Below, piece after piece: positions 16,381-28,282 of a stretch of 64,000 bases of DNA. Numbering within the stretch: position 1 is the stretch's first letter; the number at the start of each line of letters is the position of its first letter. The notes under the pieces are model-generated. The model was not told the origin of the DNA. It saw nothing but the letters and a program-made list of their open reading frames with translations, and ran no database searches. Both the position numbers and the translations under genes were made by a program. Origin of the DNA: Lachnoclostridium sp. (GTDB lineage: Bacteria > Bacillota > Clostridia > Lachnospirales > Lachnospiraceae); NCBI GenBank assembly GCA_021770065.1, contig JAETRR010000001.1, positions 62,001 through 126,000 on the forward strand, written 5' to 3'.

Positions 16381-17184
16381 ATGGTTTTGACGATTGATAT
16401 TGGAAATACGAATATTGTAATGGGATGCTTTGATAAGGATCGACTGCTCTTTCATGAGCGCTTTGAGACAAATCAGCAGTCCTCGAGCCTGGAATATGCC
16501 GTGATTCTCCGGGAGACCTTTTCTCTTTATGGCATTGACGCCTCCCGGGTTGAAGGGGGTATTATTTCTTCTGTGGTTCCTTCTGTTACGGATACGATCA
16601 AAATTGCCGCGGAACGGTATACCGGTTCCAGATTTCTGGTGGTGGGGCCCGGTATCAAAACCGGCCTTAAGATGGAAGTGGACAATCCCGCCCAGCAGGG
16701 AAGCGATCTGGTAGTAGGAGCCGTTGCCGGTATCAACTGCTATCCTGTTCCCCAGATCTTAATTGATATGGGTACGGCTACTACCGTTTCGGTCATCAAC
16801 CGGAATAAAGCTTTTATCGGGAAAATGATTCTGCCGGGTGCTGCCATCTCCCTGGAGGCGTTAGCCTCCCGTACCGCCCAGCTTCCCAGAGTATCTATTG
16901 ATCCGCCTAAACATCTGATTGGCCGCAATACGGTGGATTCTATTAAAAGCGGCATTCTCTATGGCAATGCCGGAGCCCTGGACGGGCTTATAGACCGCAT
17001 TGAACAGGAACTCGGGGAACCCTGTACCATTGTTGCCACCGGCGGACTGGCTTCTGTGATCACGCCCCTGTGCAGGCATCAGATTCATTTGGATGAGGAC
17101 CTGCTTTTAAAAGGGCTTTTGCTTCTTTATAAAAAAAATCATATTGATGACCGCCCAAATCGGCAGTCTCATAATCCTACATAA
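16381..17184 (+). CDS. coaX: Type III pantothenate kinase
   Basis: 267 residues from the internal ATG, which opens MVLTIDIGNTNIVMGCFDKD, the ASKHA phosphate-1 motif; the 15 upstream codons in the ORF track are untypical. DMGTATTVSVINRNKAFIGK is the second nucleotide/metal-binding motif and ATGGLASVI the adenosine motif. It phosphorylates pantothenate, the first step of CoA synthesis, completing the pathway with CoaBC and the PanT importer. Its 3' end overlaps the convergent antiterminator gene by 8 bases. Confidence 0.95.
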   Translation: MVLTIDIGNTNIVMGCFDKDRLLFHERFETNQQSSSLEYAVILRETFSLYGIDASRVEGGIISSVVPSVTDTIKIAAERYTGSRFLVVGPGIKTGLKMEVDNPAQQGSDLVVGAVAGINCYPVPQILIDMGTATTVSVINRNKAFIGKMILPGAAISLEALASRTAQLPRVSIDPPKHLIGRNTVDSIKSGILYGNAGALDGLIDRIEQELGEPCTIVATGGLASVITPLCRHQIHLDEDLLLKGLLLLYKKNHIDDRPNRQSHNPT

Positions 17185-18007
17185 TGATCCTGGAAATATG
17201 AATTGTTAAATACAACAATTCCTCCCGTGAGATGTCCACCCCTAAAGAACCTTTGATATAATTGCCGATCCTGTTCGCACAGCTATAACTCTCCGGTGAC
17301 TGAACAATAATCTGTTCAAATATGGCCAGATCATTGCCGGAAAGCATTTTGTGCTCAAGAACACGCTGCAGGAAAAACTGGATATGTGTGACGAAACGGG
17401 AATAGTGGATGGAGTCTGTTTTGATTTTCCCGGGAAAAGTAAAGCACACAATATTTGAGATATCTTTTAACATCCGTACTGCCAGCATGGTCCGTTCCAT
17501 ATCTGGATTTTCCGTCTGGGCATTTACCAAATGAAATGCAATATTGCCCGCCTCCTCCTCTGGTAAATTGACACTAAGCTTTTGATTTATACAATGAATC
17601 ATCTTCGTTCCCAGCGAAAATTCCTTTGGGTAAAACTGACGTACTTCCCACAACAGCCGGTTTTGCAGCACAACGTGTTTTTCCAGGCGTTCCAGTGCAA
17701 AAACCAGGTGGTCAAATAGGGTAATAAAAACCTGCTCACTAATTGTTCCCGGCATAACTTCGTCAGCCAGACTGATAGCCATATGAATTGCTTCTGCATA
17801 GGAATCCGGTACATTTTCCAGCATCTGTTCCCAGTCACGGGCAGCTTTTTCATCCTTCAGCAGAAAGATTTTTTGGACAGTTCCGCCTTCTAACTCTTTT
17901 CCGGCCTCATTGCAAAAGCGCAGACCTTTTCCCATAACAATCTGCTCACGCCCATTTTCATCTTCTACCAGCAAATAGTTATTGTTCAGTATTTTTAGTA
18001 CCCTCAT
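17177..18007 (-). CDS. BglG/LicT-family transcription antiterminator (first beta-glucoside locus)
   Basis: 276 residues. The N-terminal co-antiterminator RNA-binding domain reads MRVLKILNNNYLLVEDENG (residues 1-55), followed by two PRD domains with conserved histidines (about 65-170, LFDHLVFALER; about 175-276, HYSRFVTHIQFFLQR and LYLTIHISRI). When the PTS is active these histidines are phosphorylated or freed, and the protein binds a RAT hairpin to prevent termination. It is last in the PTS-GH1-BglG operon, and the matching RAT/terminator sits upstream of the PTS gene at 21372-21442. Confidence 0.93.
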   Translation of the reverse strand: MRVLKILNNNYLLVEDENGREQIVMGKGLRFCNEAGKELEGGTVQKIFLLKDEKAARDWEQMLENVPDSYAEAIHMAISLADEVMPGTISEQVFITLFDHLVFALERLEKHVVLQNRLLWEVRQFYPKEFSLGTKMIHCINQKLSVNLPEEEAGNIAFHLVNAQTENPDMERTMLAVRMLKDISNIVCFTFPGKIKTDSIHYSRFVTHIQFFLQRVLEHKMLSGNDLAIFEQIIVQSPESYSCANRIGNYIKGSLGVDISREELLYLTIHISRIIM

Positions 18008-18037
18008 GACACAACCCTCTTTTACTTTATCCCTATT

Positions 18038-21346
<3,309 letters not shown>

Positions 21347-21371
21347 TCATTGGCCTGTTTTTGAACACAAA

Positions 21372-21419
21372 AAGACCACGACAAAAATACGCCGTCAGAC
21401 GTATCTTTTGCGTGGTCTT
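21372..21419 (-). terminator. Conditional terminator overlapping the RAT site (first PTS operon)
   Basis: On the minus strand AAGACCACG pairs with CGTGGTCTT over a loop that contains a second inverted pair (ATACGTC...GACGGCGTAT), followed by TTTTTGTG. It shares the GACC bases with the RAT element, as in bgl/lic systems. Confidence 0.85.
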
Positions 21420-21442
21420 GCCTGCATTACCAGTAACAGCCA
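21414..21442 (-). promoter_or_regulatory. RAT antiterminator site, BglG/LicT type
   Basis: The minus-strand sequence GTTACTGGTAATGCAGGC followed by AAGACC matches the ribonucleic antiterminator consensus. Binding of the BglG protein encoded at 17177..18007 would block the overlapping terminator. Confidence 0.85.
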
Positions 21443-21460
21443 TTTAGTTTTAATATATAC

Positions 21461-21489
21461 AATATAACAAATGACATTAAAAAGATCAA
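21461..21489 (-). promoter_or_regulatory. Putative promoter of the first beta-glucoside operon
   Basis: TTGATC, 17 bases, TATATT on the minus strand, placing the start of transcription about 10 bases before the RAT site. Confidence 0.55.
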
Positions 21490-21672
21490 TTAGTAAAAAT
21501 AGTAAAAAATGGCACTAAATATACAATAAAAATTATAGATAGTGAGGAATATACAGTTTTTGTAAAATTGCAGATATAAAATGTTTCCCAGAAATTACTG
21601 AGCGGCAGCAATTACGATAATTCCTTTGCATATTCTGTCAGTATCGATCCGTCCCTTCTTCCAACTCACTCT

Positions 21673-21701
21673 TAAAAAACAGGAGGTGCAATCGCACCTC
21701 C
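21673..21701 (-). terminator. Terminator of the ROK-regulator operon
   Basis: GGAGGTGCGATTGCACCTCC followed by TGTTTTTT on the minus strand, 26 bases past the stop at 21727. The remaining non-coding bases between here and 21460 show nothing further. Confidence 0.85.
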
Positions 21702-21726
21702 CGGCTATAAACCACTCCTTCTTTCA

Positions 21727-22908
21727 TTACCCCGCATTCGTTATAATCTCATCAATGCTGTTCCTCTGTGCGATAAAAGCAGCACCCGTCATGCTGTTAT
21801 TTCTTGTCTTAATCTGAATAATCTTCAAATCGGAATACAAATTAGAATGAATCAAATCGGCTAATTTATCTCTTGCCAGATCTAACAGCTCCGGAAAATC
21901 CACAATCAGCGCCCCGCCTACTAATATATAATTAGTATTATACATATAAACCAGATTTCTAATCAGCATTGCAAGGTCAGAGGCCGTCTTATTAATAAAT
22001 TCTACCATCCACTCCGTTCCGGTTCTGTACAGGTCAAAGATCTGTTCAACCTGCGTAATGTCATATCCTGCATCCCGGCATTCCTCTATTAAACTATTGC
22101 GCGTCAGCGTCGTCTGCACACACCCCCGCTGTCCGCAGTCACATTTACGTCCTCCCGGCTGCACAATTACATGTCCTACCTCGCCAAAAGCATTGTTACT
22201 TCCTCTTGCTATTTTCCCTTTGAGTATAACTGCAGATCCAACACCCATTCCGATTGACAAATAAGTAATATCTGCCTGCTTGTATCCCTTTTCCTGACGG
22301 ACAACACTGATAGCCGCCGCTTTCAAATCATTTTCCATATAAATCGGCTTCTTTAGTACATCACCGGCCTTTTTTCCAAAATCCACATGACTCCACCCAA
22401 ATTGAGGTGCAAAATAAATGTCTCCCTTTCTATAATCCACATTGCCGATACAGGAAATGCCTATCGCCCTTATCTGCTGCCTGGTATAAGGGATCTCAGC
22501 ACAAAGCAGTGTAAACATGGAATCGATCATCTCCACAATCTCATCCGGATCGTAATGCCGGCTCTCTAACAAAACCGTCTTAGAAGCAATTATCTCATCC
22601 GAAAAATTCATTACGCATAAGCTGACATTGTCTGAGTCAATCGATACGCCTGCAGTAATCAGGCCGTCTGCCGTCGCTTTCAGCCTGGTTCCCTTCCGTC
22701 CCACTTTGTCCGAATTGATTGCCGCATCTTCTTTTACCAGCCCGCATGAAATCAACGTATCCACAATCCGGGAAATACTTGTAGCACTCATATGCGTCAT
22801 CTTTGCAATGTCCGCTCGTGAAATATCTGTATTCTGATATTCCTTTATGATTTCTAACACCATTTTCAGATTATTCATTTTAATGTTTTGTTGATTTTGA
22901 GTTTGCAT
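21727..22908 (-). CDS. ROK-family transcriptional regulator (NagC/XylR type)
   Basis: 393 residues from ATG 22908 (GGCGGGGATAAA site); the longer ORF-track start would overlap the M20 gene. A winged helix-turn-helix occupies residues about 10-70 (DISRADIAKMTHMSATSISR), followed by a ROK sugar-sensing domain with GEVGHVIVQPGG and the zinc cluster CDCGQRGC. It is last in the ABC/M20/M24/ROK-kinase operon and most likely represses it in the absence of the imported compound. The inducer is unknown. Confidence 0.9.
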   Translation of the reverse strand: MQTQNQQNIKMNNLKMVLEIIKEYQNTDISRADIAKMTHMSATSISRIVDTLISCGLVKEDAAINSDKVGRKGTRLKATADGLITAGVSIDSDNVSLCVMNFSDEIIASKTVLLESRHYDPDEIVEMIDSMFTLLCAEIPYTRQQIRAIGISCIGNVDYRKGDIYFAPQFGWSHVDFGKKAGDVLKKPIYMENDLKAAAISVVRQEKGYKQADITYLSIGMGVGSAVILKGKIARGSNNAFGEVGHVIVQPGGRKCDCGQRGCVQTTLTRNSLIEECRDAGYDITQVEQIFDLYRTGTEWMVEFINKTASDLAMLIRNLVYMYNTNYILVGGALIVDFPELLDLARDKLADLIHSNLYSDLKIIQIKTRNNSMTGAAFIAQRNSIDEIITNAG

Positions 22909-22993
22909 TTTATCCCCGCCGGTAAAAGTTATGGATTCATTATAGCATGAAAATACAAATTTTGGTAGGCTTTTCTGCCCCTTTCTCTCCTGA

Positions 22994-24337
22994 CTAAACA
23001 CTGTTGCACCAGTCCATGCAAACCATTGCAACTGTTTTACAGCATGCGGCCACGTCCTCAACCTTACATCTTTCATTTGTACTATGTGCCAGCGCCGGAT
23101 TGCCCGGCCCGTAATTTACAACAGGTATCCCTGCGACACGCATGAGCCAGCCCGTATCCGTATGGAAACCGGAACCTATAAGCCGGCTTCCTTCATGCAC
23201 AGCCCTGGCATTTTCCTCAAATACCTGTACAAAAGGAAAATCTCTCGGAACCTCTGAGCAATCTGCCTCACAAACCCAATTGATCTCAGGCGGATTGTCC
23301 CGCAACCAGGGATCTGCCTCACTGACCTTTTGAATAAATTCTTCAAATTCTTTCATCACTCCGGAGCCTAAACCGAATTCATCAGTCTCCTGGGGCAGCA
23401 CCTGAATATTAAAAGAAATCTCACAGACAGCCGGATAGCTTGACCGATGATGTCCCCCCTGTATCATAGCTACCTTTACCTGGCATGGAAGCTTTTCTAA
23501 TGGATGATTTTTATCCGGACGCTTTTCCCATTCTTTATTTAACCGATCAATCTGATCCATGATGTATCTCGCTTTTTCGATAGCATCCACAGGTCCGCCC
23601 TGGCTCCAGTGGGGCTGCCACTCCTCCAGATGGCCTGTCCGCCCGTAAATAGTCATATCGCCCCACTGGATATTGCGGCACAGCAGACTGATATCCAGAT
23701 CTGTCGGCTCTCCCATAATTCCTGCGTCAATATGAATCCCACGTTTTTTAAACCAATCTGCTACGGCCAGAACCCCGGTTCCTCCCGATTCCTCACATAC
23801 CACACTGGAGAACCAGATATCTCCCTTCGGCCGGTTGCCTGTCTTAATGATTGCTTCCATTGCGATCAGCTGGCTGATTAATCCGCCCAGCTCGTCCACG
23901 CAGCCCCTTCCGTATAAAACGCCGTCCTCAATCTCTGCCGCAAAGGGAGGATACTTCCACTGATCCACATCATCGGCTGCCACTACATCACAATGTCCGA
24001 TGAGCAGAATGGATCTCCCTTCCTCCGGGGCCGTTCCCGGAAGCTTTGCTATAATATTGGGGCGATCCTTAAAATCAATCTTGTCTGTATAGCCCGTTAT
24101 AAATCCCGGCTTTCCCCGATATGGCTCCAGTTCATCCAAATTCACATCAAAAGTGTAAAGCTCCACTCCCAGCTCTTTCAGTTTATCTGCTATAATCTGT
24201 TCACAGGCCGCCTCATTATATCCATGTAATTGTGCATACAATGGATTTACCGGCTTTGAACGGATACACTCCTGCAAAAGTCCAATCAGATCGTCTCTGT
24301 GTTCCTCAATATAATCATATATGACTTGCCATTTCAT
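22994..24337 (-). CDS. M20-family metallohydrolase (peptidase/deacylase)
   Basis: 447 residues. The binuclear-zinc ligands are all visible: GHCDVVAADD (His, Asp), GRGCVDELGG (bridging Asp), CEESGGTG (catalytic Glu pair), GEPTDLD, and a late His in GSGFHTDTGW. Relatives are ArgE/DapE/aminoacylase-type enzymes that cut a peptide or N-acyl bond. It sits between the ABC permease and the ROK repressor, so it probably processes the imported compound in the cytosol, for example by removing an acyl or amino-acyl group. Specificity is not determinable. Good GGAGG site. Confidence 0.85.
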   Translation of the reverse strand: MKWQVIYDYIEEHRDDLIGLLQECIRSKPVNPLYAQLHGYNEAACEQIIADKLKELGVELYTFDVNLDELEPYRGKPGFITGYTDKIDFKDRPNIIAKLPGTAPEEGRSILLIGHCDVVAADDVDQWKYPPFAAEIEDGVLYGRGCVDELGGLISQLIAMEAIIKTGNRPKGDIWFSSVVCEESGGTGVLAVADWFKKRGIHIDAGIMGEPTDLDISLLCRNIQWGDMTIYGRTGHLEEWQPHWSQGGPVDAIEKARYIMDQIDRLNKEWEKRPDKNHPLEKLPCQVKVAMIQGGHHRSSYPAVCEISFNIQVLPQETDEFGLGSGVMKEFEEFIQKVSEADPWLRDNPPEINWVCEADCSEVPRDFPFVQVFEENARAVHEGSRLIGSGFHTDTGWLMRVAGIPVVNYGPGNPALAHSTNERCKVEDVAACCKTVAMVCMDWCNSV

Positions 24338-24359
24338 TGTATACTCCTCCTATCTCCAA

Positions 24360-25304
24360 TTAGTTTGTTTTTTCTCTTACAGTACTCACGGCTACTGCAA
24401 GAATGATCACCAGGCCTCTTACAATCTCTTGCTGGTACACACTCAATCCATACATAACCAGTGCATTATCAAGCATTCCCATCATCAGAGCGCCTGCGAT
24501 TGCTCCAAATAAAGATACGACTCCGCCCATCATAGAGGTTCCGCCCAAAACAGATGCTGCGATAACCGCTGTACCGGAATCCTCCCCCAGTGTATACCGG
24601 CCGCCTCCAAAACGGCCCGCCCAGAGAATTCCGGCCAGAGCACATAAGAATCCCATTAAAACCATAACCTTCATCTGGATCGCCTCAATATTGATTCCGG
24701 AGTAACGGGCCGAGGTAACATTCCCTCCCACTGCCAGAACCTTCCGCCCAAAAGGCATCTTGTACATCAGCAAAGCTCCCAGTACAATAACCGCTACCAT
24801 CCAGATAAACACGGACGGAATGACACCTGCATTACCTCCGCCAAAAATTTTTGTAAAGGTCTGGTTCGTAATCGGCACAGACTGCAGATTTGTCATTGTC
24901 CTGGCCAATCCCGAGAAGACAGTCTGTGTTCCCAGGGTAGCAATGAAGGGCGGCATTTTCAAATATGCAATCAGAAATCCATTTGCCATACCGGCCAGAA
25001 TTCCAAAGATAAGCCCTGCACACACGCCTGCTGCCACACCAAATCTCTGCACAAAAATTGCGCAGATAAGGGAAGTACATGCCACCATAGGGCCTGTAGA
25101 CAAATCAATCAGGGCTGCTCCTAACACAAAAGTCATTCCGACTGCCATAACCGCCACCAGGCAGGTCTGTCTAAGTATATTCATCAGATTGCTCACAGAC
25201 GCAAATCCAACTCCCACATTCCTTAGGGTCACCGAAAAAATAATAAACAAAGCTGCAAAGGCAATGTAAATAATCGACTGTCTGATATCAAACTTCTTTT
25301 TCAA
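24360..25304 (-). CDS. ABC transporter permease, ribose/sugar type (RbsC-like)
   Basis: 314 residues with eight to ten hydrophobic segments and the family motif near VLGGTSMMGGVVSLFGAIAG. The start codon is TTG after GAGGAGGCAGGAAAG. It forms the membrane channel of the importer whose ATPase and binding protein are encoded just upstream. Only one permease gene is present, so a homodimer is expected. Confidence 0.9.
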   Translation of the reverse strand: MKKKFDIRQSIIYIAFAALFIIFSVTLRNVGVGFASVSNLMNILRQTCLVAVMAVGMTFVLGAALIDLSTGPMVACTSLICAIFVQRFGVAAGVCAGLIFGILAGMANGFLIAYLKMPPFIATLGTQTVFSGLARTMTNLQSVPITNQTFTKIFGGGNAGVIPSVFIWMVAVIVLGALLMYKMPFGRKVLAVGGNVTSARYSGINIEAIQMKVMVLMGFLCALAGILWAGRFGGGRYTLGEDSGTAVIAASVLGGTSMMGGVVSLFGAIAGALMMGMLDNALVMYGLSVYQQEIVRGLVIILAVAVSTVREKTN

Positions 25305-25318
25305 CTTTCCTGCCTCCT

Positions 25319-26809
25319 CTACTGTATTGCTGCTGCCAGCTTATCTTGAGAAACCGTAAGATAATCTTCATTTTGCAGCTCCCCTGACAGTTTCCGGTTC
25401 TTCAGAATCAAAATCCGGTTACAATTCTGGTTTACTTCTTCTATCTCAGAGGATGCCAGCAATACGGCTCCTCCCTTTTTCTTAAATTCATCAATAATTT
25501 TCATAATCTCAGCCTTTGCTCCCACGTCTACTCCATATGTCGGATCATCCATCAGCAACACCTTAGGATCTGTGGCCAGCGCTTTTGCAATTACAACCTT
25601 TTGCTGATTCCCTCCTGATAAGCTTTTTACTTTGTCCTCTCTGCTGTTTGATTTGATATTCATTCGTCTGATATATTCATCGATTGTACGGTTTCCTTCC
25701 TTCTCATCCAAAAACAGCCTCTTTGTCAGCTTCTTTAACAGCGGAATCTCTATATTAAATTTAATTGTATGTTCTACACTAAGTCCCTGAAAGCGGCGGC
25801 TCTCCGGAATCAGAAAGATACCGGCCTTCACGGCATCCGTCGTACCCCTCAGCCTGAGCTTTTTCCCGGAAACATAGATTTCTCCGGATTTTAACGGATC
25901 CAGACCAAAGACTGCTCTGAAAATTTCTGTCCTTCCGCAGCCCTTTAAACCGGCAAGACCAACTACCTCTCCCGGATAGACCTGTAAAGATAGCGGCGTC
26001 CGGATAGCTTCTGTCTGTACCTCCCGAAGTTCCAGAACCGGCCGGCTCTTATCGATCTCTGAGATACTTCTTGCAAAAGAAAGATCAGTCTGTTCCTGTC
26101 CTAACATTGCCTCTATCATCTTTTCCATGGTTACTTCTTTTGTACCTGCATGTAACGTCATGATTCCATCCCGAATCACTGCTATCGTATCACAATTCTC
26201 TATAATTTCCTTCAAATGGTGCGTGATTAAAATCATAGAAATACCGTTTTCCTTCAGCTGGCTCACCATATGATACAGCTTTGCTGCCTGTTCATCATCT
26301 AAGGCTGCTGTCGGTTCATCCAGCAGCAGAATCTTCTTATCCTTCAATACGGCTTTGCAGATTTCTACCATTTGTTTATCTGAGGAGCTCAGGTTTTTTA
26401 CCTTTTCATAAATATCAATATGAATATTATATTTCTCCATAAACTCCTGTACTTTGCATTCTTCCTGACGAGTTTGAATCATGTTGTGTTCTTTTATCTC
26501 ATAATTAAGAAAAACATTTTCCAATACACTCATTTCAGGGATAAGGCTTAGTTCCTGAAATATCATTCCCACAGAATCAAACGCCTTTCCATGAGATTCC
26601 CTAACATCCTGTCCTAAGATCTCTATGCTTCCCTGATCCGCCCGATAGAGCCCCTGTATAATTTTTAAAAGTGTACTTTTTCCGGCTCCGTTTTTTCCCA
26701 CAAGACCACAAACCTGTCCTGCCTCCAAAGAAAAATCAATGTTTTTCAACACCTGAACACCGTTAAAGCCTATACAGATTTCTTTCATATTTAGAGCCTT
26801 TTGATCCAT
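25319..26809 (-). CDS. Sugar ABC transporter ATP-binding protein with two nucleotide-binding domains (RbsA-like)
   Basis: 496 residues. The first domain has Walker A GLVGKNGAGKSTLLK and LLLDEPTAALDD; the second has the degenerate GLAGLKGCGRTEIFRA, LSGGNQQKVVIAKALA and LLMDDPTYGVDVGA. The tandem arrangement is that of ribose, galactose and autoinducer-2 importers (CUT2 class), which bring in unphosphorylated monosaccharides or similar small molecules. It lies 14 bases before the permease gene. Confidence 0.92.
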   Translation of the reverse strand: MDQKALNMKEICIGFNGVQVLKNIDFSLEAGQVCGLVGKNGAGKSTLLKIIQGLYRADQGSIEILGQDVRESHGKAFDSVGMIFQELSLIPEMSVLENVFLNYEIKEHNMIQTRQEECKVQEFMEKYNIHIDIYEKVKNLSSSDKQMVEICKAVLKDKKILLLDEPTAALDDEQAAKLYHMVSQLKENGISMILITHHLKEIIENCDTIAVIRDGIMTLHAGTKEVTMEKMIEAMLGQEQTDLSFARSISEIDKSRPVLELREVQTEAIRTPLSLQVYPGEVVGLAGLKGCGRTEIFRAVFGLDPLKSGEIYVSGKKLRLRGTTDAVKAGIFLIPESRRFQGLSVEHTIKFNIEIPLLKKLTKRLFLDEKEGNRTIDEYIRRMNIKSNSREDKVKSLSGGNQQKVVIAKALATDPKVLLMDDPTYGVDVGAKAEIMKIIDEFKKKGGAVLLASSEIEEVNQNCNRILILKNRKLSGELQNEDYLTVSQDKLAAAIQ

Positions 26810-26826
26810 GCCGTGTCTCCTACTCT

Positions 26827-26888
26827 GATTTAGAGGCTGTCGGAAAATAAGGCCGCAGACTTTTCTGATATCTTATTTCCCGACAGCC
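26827..26888. repeat. Inverted-repeat element between binding-protein and ATPase genes
   Basis: GGCTGTCGGAAAATAAG and its complement CTTATTTCCCGACAGCC enclose about 20 bases ending CTTTTCTGATAT. A related hairpin with the same inner words lies at 59123-59181, and another ending TTATTTCCCGACAGCCCC lies at 63905-63937. It may be a processing or partial-termination hairpin keeping binding-protein mRNA in excess. Confidence 0.6.
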
Positions 26889-26902
26889 CCTTATACCTGC
26901 TG

Positions 26903-28054
26903 TTACTTTCCTATTCCTTCCAATGCCTTTGACAGATCATCCGGTACATCTGTACCAAAAGACCACTGCCACATTTCTCTCATATTATCAAGCGTTACCT
27001 GCTTGCCGGGTCCCGCTAATTCACCCGGAACTTCCTGGCCCAGGAAATCTTTTGCTAACCCTACAACTGCAGCTGCCGCATAATAATATGCAGAATCACA
27101 CACAATACCGGCAATATTTCCCCCATTAATCATGTCAAGACAGCATACGGTATCCAGGTCAATGGTAACAATCTTAAAATCTTCCATCCCCAGGCTCTTC
27201 ACTATATCTAAAACCTCAAGAGCGGGCGTTGAGAAGGTTACAAACATTCCGTCTGCATCCGGATGTCTTGCTAAAAGTCCGCTTGCTATAGATGCCGCGT
27301 CACTGGCAGACTCAATTCCGCCCACTTCTGCCAGTTCAATATCCGGATATTTTTCATTGATGGCATCAATAAATGCATTGTCCCGGGTATTGGAAACATA
27401 ATTTACACTGGAAATCTTAATTGCCAGAATCTTTCCCTTGCCTCCAATAGCCTCTGCAAGGTAGTCTGCCGCCAGCTCGCCTTCCTTTGCAAATTCATCT
27501 GTTACTTCTGTTACATATTGGTCTCCGGCCGAATAGCCGTCAGGATGGGAACCGGTAAATGCCAGCTTAATTCCCGCTTCCACAACAGGATCAAATCTGG
27601 ATGCCGCAGTGTCTGCGTCCTGAGGCTGACACACAATTCCGTCTACTCCCATAGAGATAAAGTTCTCCATATTTGCCTGCTGCACTGCCGGATCCAAACC
27701 GCATGCAGTCTCTCCCGCAACCTTGATTCCAAGAGCTTCACACGCATCCTCAAAGCCTCTCATCTGTCCATAACCAAATTCAGACTCTGTAGGTGTCTCA
27801 ATTGCAAAGCTTAGATTTAAAGCCTTAACCTGTTCTATTTCCTCTGCGGAAAGTCCCCACTGCTGGTCTGCCCACTCAATGTAATAGTCCTCGCCCGCCG
27901 CTGCCTCTTCCGGCTCAGATTCCTGCGGCGCTTCTTCTGCTTCCGCTTCCGGTTCTGGTGCCGGTGCCGCCGGCTCTGCCTCGCTGCTGCAGCCCGACAG
28001 CATTGAAATACTCATTGCCATAGATAAAACCACTGCCAATACTTTGTTTTTCAT
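26903..28054 (-). CDS. Sugar-type ABC transporter substrate-binding lipoprotein
   Basis: 383 residues from ATG 28054 (GGAGGAAAGAAA site). The signal peptide ends in a lipobox, MSISMLSGCSS, so the protein is anchored outside the membrane after a Pro/Glu/Ala-rich linker. The mature part is a periplasmic-binding-protein type 1 fold (peripla_BP_4): FGYGQMRGFEDACEALGIKV, MGVDGIVCQPQDADTA, GIVCDSAYYYAAAAVVGLA. It captures the ligand for the RbsA/RbsC-like importer. The ligand is unknown; the operon suggests a conjugate of a sugar with an amino-acid or acyl group. Confidence 0.9.
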   Translation of the reverse strand: MKNKVLAVVLSMAMSISMLSGCSSEAEPAAPAPEPEAEAEEAPQESEPEEAAAGEDYYIEWADQQWGLSAEEIEQVKALNLSFAIETPTESEFGYGQMRGFEDACEALGIKVAGETACGLDPAVQQANMENFISMGVDGIVCQPQDADTAASRFDPVVEAGIKLAFTGSHPDGYSAGDQYVTEVTDEFAKEGELAADYLAEAIGGKGKILAIKISSVNYVSNTRDNAFIDAINEKYPDIELAEVGGIESASDAASIASGLLARHPDADGMFVTFSTPALEVLDIVKSLGMEDFKIVTIDLDTVCCLDMINGGNIAGIVCDSAYYYAAAAVVGLAKDFLGQEVPGELAGPGKQVTLDNMREMWQWSFGTDVPDDLSKALEGIGK

Positions 28055-28119
28055 TTTCTTTCCTCCGTTTTGTTTAATTTTTATAAAAAGAGTTTTTTCT
28101 CTTCCTACCACTTTTATGC

Positions 28120-28282
28120 TAGTGTGCTGACATGTTGATATTTAGTAAAACTGCGCAGGATATTCGTTCATCTGCAAGGCGGATTTTCGACGGCGCAGCG
28201 GTGGCTGCGACTAGAAAATCCAACGCGGCAGATGGGCGAATAGACAAGTAGTTTTATTAAATATCAGCGTGTCAGTGCACTA
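28120..28282. repeat. 163-bp imperfect palindromic element
   Basis: The ends TAGTGTGCTGACATGTTGAT and ATCAGCGTGTCAGTGCACTA are inverted copies, and the pairing continues inward (TATTCGTTCATCTGC against GCAGATGGGCGAATA; GGATTTTC against GAAAATCC). No ORF inside. It fits a MITE- or REPIN-like palindrome. Its edge lies inside the M24-like gene and supplies that gene's stop codon. Confidence 0.75.
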
